64,000 nucleotides of DNA from Shouchella tritolerans. GTDB lineage: Bacteria > Bacillota > Bacilli > Bacillales > Bacillaceae_D. The position numbers were made by a program, and so were the translations under genes. The DNA lies in NCBI RefSeq assembly GCF_025770735.1, contig NZ_JAODPB010000004.1, positions 62,001 to 126,000 on the forward strand, given 5' to 3'. Shown here in pieces: positions 56,262 through 64,000 of this stretch (positions within the stretch are counted from its first letter, which is position 1; the number at the start of each line of letters is the position of its first letter). Below the pieces are notes generated by a model. The model saw only the letters and a list, made by a program, of their open reading frames with translations. It was not told the DNA's origin and did no database searches.

Positions 56262-57032
56262 CTAGAGTTCCATTACGCCGTATTGGAAAGTAGCGTGTTG
56301 CCTTCTGTTGACGGTAAAGCCAAAGCGGGCAAATTGCTCGCTTTGCCAGTGGCCCTTTAACACGACAGCACGCCTTGCCACCCGTTTAGCTTCATCAAGA
56401 ACGGATTTTGTCAACGTCTCTGAGCAGGCAAAATGGCGCAGCCCTTCAAGTCCAGGCGAAGCAATTTTCGTCTCAAACATCGGGTCAAAATAAACAACAT
56501 CAACGGATTCGTCTTTCATATGTTGAAAATAGGCCGCACTGCTCGTGTTCACAACGTTCACTTGCCGTAACGCCTGCAAGAACGCTTCGTCTCCTTCCTG
56601 CCACTCTTTTAAGCCTGTTGCCACAATATGAGCAATTGACTGACTCACTTCCAGCCCAGTTACTGTTCCTGTTCTGCCGACAGCAAGAGCAGCCATTACT
56701 GCATCCGCGCCCATGCCAAGTGTGGCATCGAGGACTTTCTCGCCCTTGCTCAAGCCGGCAGCGTCGATGAAAGGATCCGTTCCTGTTTTCTTCCACTGTT
56801 TATAGCGGATAAACGACGCATTTGGGTGGTAATAAAACGGGACTGCCTCATTATATTTGTAAAGGGTTAGCCGTTCTTTTCCGACGATGCACACATCTTG
56901 ACCGTAAGCGGCAAAAAGCGCGTCAAGAGAACGGTCTTGACGCTCAACAAAACGAGCACCAAGTTTAGCAGCACATAAAGCTGCTTTTTCTTTTAAGGCA
57001 TGGGCCTGTTTTCTTGCCGTCGTAACGATCAC
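56262..57032 (-). CDS. Class I SAM methyltransferase, RsmJ-like
   Basis: 256 residues. The C-terminal half is a Rossmann methyltransferase: VLDATLGMGADAVMAALAVG (motif I), GLEVSQSIAHIV (motif II) and DVVYFDPMFETK (DPPF-like motif IV), a set found in RsmJ/UPF0341 16S rRNA methyltransferases and in bacillar YpiP-like proteins. The N-terminal ~80 residues are a small RNA-binding-type domain. GTG start at 57032 with GAGGAGAG. It lies in the mutL-miaA interval on the same strand, probably one transcript. Target not proven. Confidence 0.78.
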   Translation of the reverse strand: MIVTTARKQAHALKEKAALCAAKLGARFVERQDRSLDALFAAYGQDVCIVGKERLTLYKYNEAVPFYYHPNASFIRYKQWKKTGTDPFIDAAGLSKGEKVLDATLGMGADAVMAALAVGRTGTVTGLEVSQSIAHIVATGLKEWQEGDEAFLQALRQVNVVNTSSAAYFQHMKDESVDVVYFDPMFETKIASPGLEGLRHFACSETLTKSVLDEAKRVARRAVVLKGHWQSEQFARFGFTVNRRQHATFQYGVMEL

Positions 57033-57046
57033 GTTTTGTCTCTCCT

Positions 57047-59005
57047 CTACATGACACGCTTAAACATTTTTTCAAGTTCGTACGTTGAAAAGTGGATCAC
57101 AACCGGGCGGCCATGAGGACATGTATACGGTTCTTCACAACGGCGCAGCGTTTCCAGAAGTTGAAACATTTCATCCGTGCGCAAATGGCGATTGGCTTTA
57201 ATCGCCGCTTTGCAACTCATCATAATCGCTGCTTCCTCACGCAATTGGCCAATGCTAATCCGTTTATTGTCCAAAAGTTGCTCAACCATTTCTCGTATCG
57301 TCGATTCTTCGTCGCCTTGAGGAAACCAAGTCGGATGGGAACGGACGACAAATGTATTTTTCCCAAATTCTTCTAAAAATACGCCAACGGCTTCAAGTTT
57401 TTCTTTCGATTCAGTCACAACAAGCGTTTCCCTTGTTGTCAGCTCAAGTGTAATCGGCACTAGCAAGTCTTGTGTTTGTCCTAATGGTTCAGCTAATTTT
57501 TGATGGAAATGCTCATATTTAATCCGTTCTTGTGCCGCATGTTGGTCAATTAAGTACATCCCTTGTTCGTTTTGGGCAACAATGTATGTTCCATGCATCT
57601 GGCCGACTGGATACAAAGGCGGCATCCCCCCTTTGGCCTCTACGTCATTGCCTTCAGGCGGTTCTGGCTCGATAACAGTTGTGTCCTCTTCCGTTGGAAG
57701 GGACTCGTCTACTGTTATTTCCGCCTGCTCATATGCATCCTCTGTGTTGGTTTCTACACGTTCATTTCGAGCAGGCACACTGGCATGGCCGCTTCTTACT
57801 TGTTCGATTTCCTGCTCTTGTGGCCGTGATGGCGACCAACTGTTGCCCATGCTTGTGCTTTCCTCTTGGCGATCAACTTGATTGTCGGCAGCAAGCTGGC
57901 GCGGCTGCTGCATCGTTTCGCGCACATGCTCTTTTTCTGGCTGTAACTCGTACGCTAAGGAGAAGGACAGCTGTTCGCTTTTTGTTTGAGCTGCGTTTTC
58001 TTTTTTCGGCTCAGGTATAAGCGTTTCTTCACTTAACGCCTTTTTAATGCTATCGACAATCATTTCACTAAGCGCTTCTTCCTTGCTCAAGCGCACTTCC
58101 AGCTTAGCCGGATGGACATTGACATCGATTAACGTCGGGTCCATTTCCAACTTTAGAACGGCAATCGGAAAGCGGCCAATTGGCAGCTTTGTGTGAAAGC
58201 CTTGTTGAATCGCTTTAGCCAACTTAAAGTTGCGGATGTAGCGCCCATTTATGAAAATCGACATATACTGCCTGTTCGCTCGTGTCAATTCAGGCTTAGC
58301 GATATAGCCACTTAGCTCGTAATCCAACGATGAACCCGTCATATGGACCATTTGTTCTGCTGTTTTGCGGCCATAGACTTGGGCAATGACTTGGCGTAAG
58401 TCACCGTTTCCTGCTGTTTTCAGCACGGTTTTGCCATCGCTGACATAGTGAAACCGAATGTGCGGGTACGCCAAAGCCATGCGGTTCATTACTTCGCTCA
58501 CATGCCCCGCCTCTGTTAAAACCGTTTTTAAATATTTTAGGCGTGCAGGCGTATTGTAAAACAAGTCAGTGACGACAATGGTGGTGCCTTTGCGCGCTTC
58601 AGAAGGCTGCTTGTGGACGATCTCTCCCCCCTCAAGCTCGATTTGCATCCCTGCACTTCCTGTGCTCGTCTGCATATTTACACGGGAGACAGAGGCGATG
58701 CTTGGCAGCGCTTCGCCGCGAAAACCGAGTGTGCGAATCGTAAACAAATCGCGGTCCGTTTTGATTTTTGAGGTCGCGTGACGAGAGAAAGCCAATTCTA
58801 GTTCATTCGGCTCAATGCCTGTCCCATTATCAACAATGCGAATGGAAGAAAGGCCGCCTTCTTCAATTTCAACTAGAATTTGGCTGCTGTTTGCATCAAT
58901 CGCATTTTCGACAAGCTCTTTGACGATAGAAGCAGGACGTTCAACGACTTCGCCAGCTGCAATTTTATTAGAAAGCGCATCGTCAAGCTGTTGAATAGCG
59001 GTCAT
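57047..59005 (-). CDS. mutL: DNA mismatch repair protein MutL
   Basis: 652 residues. N-terminal GHKL ATPase: LVENAIDANSSQI, VDNGTGIEPNEL, SRHATSKI, TLGFRGEALPSI. A proline/glutamate-rich linker (about 340-450) leads to the C-terminal domain with the endonuclease motif DQHAAQERIKYE and, later, CPHGRPVVIHFS, so it is a nicking MutL as in other bacilli lacking MutH. ATG 59005 follows AAAGGGGTGG; the GTG at 59014 lies in the ribosome site. Twenty-three bases downstream of mutS, same operon. Confidence 0.97.
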   Translation of the reverse strand: MTAIQQLDDALSNKIAAGEVVERPASIVKELVENAIDANSSQILVEIEEGGLSSIRIVDNGTGIEPNELELAFSRHATSKIKTDRDLFTIRTLGFRGEALPSIASVSRVNMQTSTGSAGMQIELEGGEIVHKQPSEARKGTTIVVTDLFYNTPARLKYLKTVLTEAGHVSEVMNRMALAYPHIRFHYVSDGKTVLKTAGNGDLRQVIAQVYGRKTAEQMVHMTGSSLDYELSGYIAKPELTRANRQYMSIFINGRYIRNFKLAKAIQQGFHTKLPIGRFPIAVLKLEMDPTLIDVNVHPAKLEVRLSKEEALSEMIVDSIKKALSEETLIPEPKKENAAQTKSEQLSFSLAYELQPEKEHVRETMQQPRQLAADNQVDRQEESTSMGNSWSPSRPQEQEIEQVRSGHASVPARNERVETNTEDAYEQAEITVDESLPTEEDTTVIEPEPPEGNDVEAKGGMPPLYPVGQMHGTYIVAQNEQGMYLIDQHAAQERIKYEHFHQKLAEPLGQTQDLLVPITLELTTRETLVVTESKEKLEAVGVFLEEFGKNTFVVRSHPTWFPQGDEESTIREMVEQLLDNKRISIGQLREEAAIMMSCKAAIKANRHLRTDEMFQLLETLRRCEEPYTCPHGRPVVIHFSTYELEKMFKRVM

Positions 59006-59028
59006 CGTCTCCACCCCTTTTTACTTTA

Positions 59029-61644
59029 TTACTTGTTTAGCTGCTTTTGCCACTCATTGATTTTTTCAAGCGCTTGTAGCGGTGTTAAGTGCAACACATC
59101 GACTTCAGCTATTTTCGCTAGTACCGAACGTTCTTTTTTTGTTGGCTGCTTTGGCTTTGTTTCATCATCAGCTGGAAATAGCGAGAGCTGCTGCGGTTCT
59201 TCGATGGTTGCTGCAGTTTCCGTTTTAGCGCTATCGATTGGTTGTTCTACCGAAGCACTTGTTGGTTTCCGTGGAATATGCTCCAACTCAGTCAAAAGCG
59301 CCTCTGCCCTCGTTGTTACCTGCTTTGGCAAACCGGCCAGTTCTGCGACATAAACGCCGTAGCTGCGGTCTGCAGCGCCTTCAATCACTTGATGGAGAAA
59401 CACGACTGTCCCATTTTCCTCTACAGCCGAAACATGGACATTGCGTAACGTATGAAGACAATCAGCCAACCCTGTCAATTCGTGGTAATGGGTCGAAAAA
59501 AGGGTTTTAGCGCCAATGGTTTCATAAATGTATTCAATGATCGCCTGTGCGAGCGCCATCCCGTCATACGTCGAAGTACCACGGCCAATCTCATCAAGCA
59601 AAATGAGGCTGTGGGGTGTTGCTTTCACAAGCGCGTCTTTTGTCTCCAGCATTTCTACCATAAATGTGCTCTGTCCGCTTGCAAGGTCGTCAGCGGCACC
59701 AATGCGGGTAAAAATTTGGTCAAACAAAGGCAGCGTTGCTTCCGCGGCAGGCACATAGCTGCCAATCTGCGCCATGACGACAGTTAAAGCAAGCTGGCGC
59801 ATATAGGTGCTTTTCCCGCCCATATTCGGCCCCGTAATTAACAGCATATCCCTGTCGCCCGTTAAATCAATGTCATTTTCTACATAACTGCCTCGTTTAA
59901 TGACCGTTTCTACGACAGGATGGCGCCCGCCTTTGATGGCGACATCGCGACTTTCAGTGATGGTTGGCTTCGTGTAGCCGTTTTGTTCAGCAACAGAGGC
60001 AAAACCAGCGAGCACATCCATTTCGCTAATATCGGCGGCAAGCTTTTGCAAACTAGCAACATAGGCTTCCACTTGTTTACGGATATCAGCAAATAAACGG
60101 TATTCAAGATCGGCGAGCTTTTCATCGGCTTCCAATATGAGCGCTTCTTTTTCCTTTAGTTCTGGCGTTATGTAACGTTCAGCATTGGTGAGCGTCTGTT
60201 TGCGTTCGTAGCGGCCATCTGGCAGCATATGGGCATTGGCCCTTGTTACCTCAATGTAGTAACCAAATACACGGTTGTAGCCTACTTTTAATGAGCGTAT
60301 GCCTGTTGCCTCCCGTTCCGACTGCTCGAGTTCTGCAATCCACTGTTTGCCGTTACGGCTTGCATCCCGGTAAGCATCCAGTTCTTCGTTATAACCGTCT
60401 ACAATAAGGCCACCGTCCGTTAACGAGAGCGGTGGATCATCGACAAGGCTTTGATCCATTAAGGCCACCAAGTCAGCAAACTGCTCAGACTGCTTTAGCC
60501 AACGTCCGCCAAGGCCGGCTTGTTCCAGCGTTGCCTCGATCTCCGGAATGTTTTGCAGCGAGCGCTTTAATTGCACAAGCTCCCGTGCATTGACGCTGCC
60601 GTAAGCAATACGGGCTGCTAACCGCTCAATATCGTAAACGTGGCGAAGACAATCGCGCAATTGCTCCCGTTCAAAAAAATGTTCCAGAAACGCTTCTACC
60701 ACTGCCTGTCTGCCTGCAATTGCTTGCTTGTCCACTAATGGCCGTTCAATCCATTGGCGTAAAAGCCTCCCACCCATTGCTGTTACTGTTTGGTCAATCA
60801 CAGCAAGGAGGGAGCCACTTTTCTTTTTATCGCGCAATGTTTGGACTAATTCCAAATTCCGTTTTGCATGGACATCCATTTTTAAATAAGAATCGGCCGG
60901 ATGGAAGACGACTTGTTGCAAATGGCGCAAGCTTTGCTTCTGGGTCGCTAGTAAATAATGGAGCATGCGCCCGTAAGCTCGTTTTAGCAATGGCTGTTGA
61001 ATATGGTTAATAAGCCGCTCATATTCTTTAGGCACGCTCTCTTGTTCCTCATAGGAAACAACAAAACCTTGCTGTCCGGCAAGCTTCGCTTTCAGTTCTT
61101 CTTCGAGCCCAGCCGGCGCAATTGCTTCTTTAACGCCACTGGCTGCAATTTCTTGAAGAAGCTCTGCGCTCCCTCCTCTAAGCAATGTTACATCGCTTTC
61201 GCCTGTAGAAAGGTCGCAACGGGCGATGCCCCACGCGTCATCCCCTTCGTTGGCAAAGGCGAGCAAATAGTTGTTTTCTTTTTCCGCTAACAACTTGCTA
61301 TTCATCAGCGTACCTGGTGTCAATACTTTTGTTACTTCACGCTTCACAACGCCTTTTGCTGTTTTTGGGTCTTCCACTTGCTCACAAATGGCAATTTTAT
61401 ACCCTTTATCAATTAGGCGGGCTATATATGAATCAGCCGAATGGTACGGAACACCGCACATTGGAATTCGGTCATCGCCTTGGCCACGGCCCGTTAATGT
61501 AATTTCTAATTCTTGGGCAGCTTTAATGGCATCATCATTGAACATTTCGTAAAAGTCGCCTAACCGGAAAAATAAAAAGGCGTCCTGGTACTTTGCTTTT
61601 ATTTGCAAGTACTGTTTCATCATGGGGGTGTGCATTTGTGCCAT
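59029..61644 (-). CDS. mutS: DNA mismatch repair protein MutS
   Basis: 871 residues. N-terminal mismatch-binding motif with Phe-x-Glu (RLGDFYEMFNDDA), connector and lever domains, clamp, then the ABC-type ATPase: Walker A ITGPNMGGKSTYMRQLA, Walker B LILLDEIGRGTSTYDG and the H-loop STHYHELT. The C-terminal tail with QLSLFPADD carries the beta-clamp binding motif of Gram-positive MutS. GGAGG precedes ATG 61644. Followed directly by mutL. Confidence 0.98.
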   Translation of the reverse strand: MAQMHTPMMKQYLQIKAKYQDAFLFFRLGDFYEMFNDDAIKAAQELEITLTGRGQGDDRIPMCGVPYHSADSYIARLIDKGYKIAICEQVEDPKTAKGVVKREVTKVLTPGTLMNSKLLAEKENNYLLAFANEGDDAWGIARCDLSTGESDVTLLRGGSAELLQEIAASGVKEAIAPAGLEEELKAKLAGQQGFVVSYEEQESVPKEYERLINHIQQPLLKRAYGRMLHYLLATQKQSLRHLQQVVFHPADSYLKMDVHAKRNLELVQTLRDKKKSGSLLAVIDQTVTAMGGRLLRQWIERPLVDKQAIAGRQAVVEAFLEHFFEREQLRDCLRHVYDIERLAARIAYGSVNARELVQLKRSLQNIPEIEATLEQAGLGGRWLKQSEQFADLVALMDQSLVDDPPLSLTDGGLIVDGYNEELDAYRDASRNGKQWIAELEQSEREATGIRSLKVGYNRVFGYYIEVTRANAHMLPDGRYERKQTLTNAERYITPELKEKEALILEADEKLADLEYRLFADIRKQVEAYVASLQKLAADISEMDVLAGFASVAEQNGYTKPTITESRDVAIKGGRHPVVETVIKRGSYVENDIDLTGDRDMLLITGPNMGGKSTYMRQLALTVVMAQIGSYVPAAEATLPLFDQIFTRIGAADDLASGQSTFMVEMLETKDALVKATPHSLILLDEIGRGTSTYDGMALAQAIIEYIYETIGAKTLFSTHYHELTGLADCLHTLRNVHVSAVEENGTVVFLHQVIEGAADRSYGVYVAELAGLPKQVTTRAEALLTELEHIPRKPTSASVEQPIDSAKTETAATIEEPQQLSLFPADDETKPKQPTKKERSVLAKIAEVDVLHLTPLQALEKINEWQKQLNK

Positions 61645-61726
61645 AAATTGCCTCCGATATGTTGAAAATCTAATCGCTATTATACCATAGGAAGACAGTC
61701 GATTTCCTTGATTTTAACGGAAAAAA

Positions 61727-61756
61727 ACCGGCTCTCCAAAAAGTGAGCCGGCTTTT
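61727..61756 (-). terminator. cotE terminator
   Basis: AAGCCGGCTC and GAGCCGGTTT arms with a seven-T tract on the minus strand, adjoining the cotE stop. Confidence 0.88.
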
Positions 61757-61757
61757 T

Positions 61758-62330
61758 CTATCGGTCGATTTCTTCTTGTAAAAAGTTTGGATCGATTTGT
61801 TCAAATTCTTCGTCGCGAATTTCGCCAGTAAGTGAGTCAATCGGATATTCTTCAATCAGCCCTTGTGGATTGACCGCTACTGCCACTTTCGTTTCGCCAA
61901 TGCATTCAACAATAAATTCCCGTTCGACTTGGACATCGACACTGCGGCCGTCCTCAGAAATGACTGCTTCAAGTGTATTCGGCTGCTGCACAGACTTCGC
62001 GTAAACTTCCAATTCTTCGGAAATCACATTGTCATCTTTCATTGTTAAAGGCACGAGATCGGTATAAGAAACCGTTTGAGTTGCAACGTCCGTTTTCGTG
62101 TTATTGGTATACGAAAACCATACATTAATGTCATAGCTGCCATTGACTTCGACTGTATCCCCACGCTTTTTTGCACTGTACGTGTGATTAATAATCCAGC
62201 AGCCGAGTATGCTTGACGGTGGCTCTGATGGACGGATATGATGTGTCGCTTCTGAAAATTTGCGCCCTTTGCCGCAGACAGCTTTCGTAATAATCTCGCG
62301 ATAACTCGTTTCATTTTTTGAGTCAGCCAT
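61758..62330 (-). CDS. cotE: Outer spore coat morphogenetic protein CotE
   Basis: 190 residues. Family marks: SYREIITKAVCGKGRKFSE, TYSAKKRGDTVEVNGSYDIN, WFSYTNNTKTDVATQTVSY and an acidic tail (EIRDEEFEQIDPNFLQEEI). CotE assembles the outer coat on the mother-cell side of the spore. The B. subtilis protein is about 181 residues. I start at ATG 62330 after GGGAGG; the track-length start at 62372 lacks a ribosome site. It lies between mutS and ricA, the usual place. Confidence 0.95.
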   Translation of the reverse strand: MADSKNETSYREIITKAVCGKGRKFSEATHHIRPSEPPSSILGCWIINHTYSAKKRGDTVEVNGSYDINVWFSYTNNTKTDVATQTVSYTDLVPLTMKDDNVISEELEVYAKSVQQPNTLEAVISEDGRSVDVQVEREFIVECIGETKVAVAVNPQGLIEEYPIDSLTGEIRDEEFEQIDPNFLQEEIDR

Positions 62331-62690
62331 CGTGTACCTCCCATTTTTCATTTTGCCTATTGCAATAGACATTCGCCTTGTTTTTTACATTGCGCACATC
62401 CGCTGATCATGTTGTGCAACGCCCCTACGCCTAGACGTTTCTATACCAAGCTATGAATCACTGACCCTGTTTAGACCTATAAAACAAAAACACGGCATTC
62501 CTGCCGTGTTCAGACTGTAGACAAACGCTCGCATACGGGTCGTTTGCCTCACTTATATGCTTTAAAACTGTCGTTTGACATGCAAGAAAATGTTGCTCAT
62601 AAACCCCCGTTCTATCCGCATCCTTCCCTCGCCTGCACTCATCGTCTGACAAGTGTGTTCGATCAGTCTGAGTGCAAAACAAAAAGCGTG
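62331..62690. other. 360-base gap between cotE and ricA
   Basis: Holds the ricA terminator and presumably the mother-cell promoter of cotE, which I could not fix. The 79-codon frame at 62458-62697 overlaps the terminator and ricA's end and is not a gene. Confidence 0.5.
62480..62511 (-). terminator. miaB-ricA operon terminator
   Basis: AACACGGCA and TGCCGTGTT arms with a TTCC loop, followed by TTTTGTTTT on the minus strand. Confidence 0.88.
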
Positions 62691-63110
62691 TTAACATTGA
62701 TGAAAGGGGCTTTTCGTCGTCGTTCCCCGCATGACATCGCCATCCATGGAACGAATTATTTCATCCGTAACCGTTTTAGACACCGTGTTCGTGATTAATT
62801 GCAGCAATTCATTTACTTCGACTTGACTCCGTTTAAATTCCTGAACGAGAGGGATCTCATCAATTTGATCATGCAATTCATCAATTTTCGCTTCCACTTC
62901 TTTTAACGCTTCCGTCTTTCCGTAATGCTTCAAATTAACGGCTTCTTTTTGGTAGCGTTTAATATCGCCAATCATTTCCTGGACGCGAAGATGTTCGTTG
63001 ATTTTCTTTTCTGCGCGCTTGAAAAAGTCAACTTCCTCTGTCCGGGCGAGCATATTTGCCAGTTCCTTTGCTTTGTCCTTGATTTCCTGTCTTGTATACA
63101 ACTTTGTCAT
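62691..63110 (-). CDS. ricA: RicA (YmcA), RNase Y specificity/regulatory protein
   Basis: 139-residue helical protein: start [20 protein letters not shown], then [16 protein letters not shown] and [19 protein letters not shown], the Com_YlbF/YmcA pattern. RicA acts with RicF and RicT to alter RNase Y processing and the phosphorelay, affecting sporulation, competence and biofilms. ATG 63110 overlaps the miaB stop by four bases (ATGA), so translation is coupled. The tail lacks the two cysteine motifs one might look for in RicF/RicT; a short C-terminus FHQC has a single Cys. Confidence 0.92.
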   Translation of the reverse strand: MTKLYTRQEIKDKAKELANMLARTEEVDFFKRAEKKINEHLRVQEMIGDIKRYQKEAVNLKHYGKTEALKEVEAKIDELHDQIDEIPLVQEFKRSQVEVNELLQLITNTVSKTVTDEIIRSMDGDVMRGTTTKSPFHQC

Positions 63111-64000
63111 TGTGCTTTCACCTCTGGCGCCGAAACGATTTCTCCATCTAATGACCATGTTTTCGCTTCTGTTATTTTTACATAGACAATTTCGCCAATT
63201 GCTGATTTCGGTCCGACAAAATTAACAAGCCGGTTTGTCCGAGTGCGCCCAGCAAGAACATCTGCATTTTTCTTGCTTTCCCCTTCTACGAGCACTTCAA
63301 CAATTTTGTCCTGATAATCCAAGTTGCGCTTGTTGGAAATATCGTTGACAAGGGCATTTAAGCGGGCCAACCGCTCTTTTTTCACAGCGATTGGGACGTT
63401 GTCTTCCATTCGAGCTGCCGGTGTGCCTTCACGAGGCGAATAAATATAGGTATACGCCGCATCAAATTGAATTTCTTCCACGAGAGAAAGCATGTCCTGA
63501 AATTGTTCTTCGGTTTCATTCGGGAAGCCAACAATTAAATCGGTTGTAAAGGAAGCATTCGGAATCGCTTGTTTAATCTTATTCGCCAGCGTAATGTATT
63601 GCTCCCGCGTATATTTGCGGCCCATCAGTTTAAGAATATCAGAGTTTCCATGCTGAACCGGCAAATGGATATGCTCAACAAGGTTTCCACCTTGGGCAAG
63701 CACTTCAATTAAATGGTCGTCAAAATCACGAGGGTGGCTTGTCGTAAACCGGACGCGCGGAATATCAATTTTATGAATTTCGTTCATCAGGTCGCCAAGC
63801 CGATAAGAGCCAGGCAAATCTTTGCCATAGGCGTTCACATTTTGGCCGAGCAGCGTTATTTCCTTGTACCCTTGGCGCGCCAAATCACGCACTTCGGCTA
63901 TAATGTCTTCAGGCAAGCGACTACGCTCTTTGCCTCGCGTATATGGGACGATGCAGTATGTGCAAAACTTATCACAGCCATACATAATGTTTACCCATGC
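63107..64000 (-). CDS. miaB: tRNA methylthiotransferase MiaB, C-terminal part (5' end beyond window)
   Basis: 298 codons are visible and the frame is open to the right edge. The radical-SAM cluster motif [20 protein letters not shown] is complete, followed by [12 protein letters not shown]-like sequence ([15 protein letters not shown]), [15 protein letters not shown] and the TRAM domain ([18 protein letters not shown] type). It adds 2-methylthio to i6A37 made by MiaA. The N-terminal MTTase domain with its cluster lies outside. Overlaps ricA, as in B. subtilis ymcB-ymcA. Confidence 0.95.
   Translation of the reverse strand, partial: AWVNIMYGCDKFCTYCIVPYTRGKERSRLPEDIIAEVRDLARQGYKEITLLGQNVNAYGKDLPGSYRLGDLMNEIHKIDIPRVRFTTSHPRDFDDHLIEVLAQGGNLVEHIHLPVQHGNSDILKLMGRKYTREQYITLANKIKQAIPNASFTTDLIVGFPNETEEQFQDMLSLVEEIQFDAAYTYIYSPREGTPAARMEDNVPIAVKKERLARLNALVNDISNKRNLDYQDKIVEVLVEGESKKNADVLAGRTRTNRLVNFVGPKSAIGEIVYVKITEAKTWSLDGEIVSAPEVKAQ

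Noticed and set aside
62458-62697. 79-codon minus-strand frame after ricA
   Set aside because: Covers the ricA terminator and overlaps the ricA stop; no ribosome site.

Overview
The window looks like a chromosomal segment of an alkaliphilic, spore-forming Bacillaceae bacterium close to Bacillus (Shouchella/Alkalihalobacillus) clausii. The basis is sporulation and coat genes (sspP, sirA, spoVK, cotE), gene order shared with the Bacillus subtilis citB-sspP-yneK-yneF-sirA-tkt-ynzC-yneB-lexA and ynbB-spoVK...hfq-miaA-mutL-mutS-cotE-ricA-miaB blocks, and strong Shine-Dalgarno sites. The species name is inference; no database was searched.

Layout. 1-16 kb is conserved core: aconitase (cut by the window edge), small spore and membrane peptides, a heterodimeric ABC exporter, transketolase, and an SOS locus with lexA, a divergent small membrane protein, a resolvase-like gene and, further on, a SOS-type dinB. 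16.2-38.4 kb is an accessory carbohydrate island, all on the minus strand. It holds GH2, GH43 and domain-permuted GH3 enzymes, two paralogous GHL6-type putative glycosidases, two GPH-family sugar symporters, two D-2-hydroxyacid dehydrogenases, a tartronate-semialdehyde-reductase-like enzyme and an AraC regulator. It is patched with wreckage: a frameshifted IS30-type transposase welded to a duplicated piece of a GHL6 gene, a second GHL6 remnant and a dead 3-hydroxyisobutyrate-dehydrogenase-like gene. Several cre-like sites and two kinds of shared upstream element suggest catabolite repression plus island-specific activators.

39-49 kb is a glycolate module: an IclR regulator followed by a six-gene minus-strand operon, glcE-glcF-glcD (glycolate oxidase), glcB (malate synthase G), a fumarylacetoacetate-hydrolase-family gene and an ACT-domain malic enzyme. 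Together these could take glycolate through glyoxylate and malate to pyruvate. A palindrome at the iclR promoter recurs next to the glc operon promoter.

49.7-64 kb returns to core: glnA with no adjacent glnR, ynbB, spoVK, a tyrosine-recombinase-like protein with eroded catalytic residues, hfq, miaA, an rRNA-type methyltransferase, mutL, mutS, cotE, ricA and the 3' part of miaB. No rRNA, tRNA, CRISPR array or prophage was seen.
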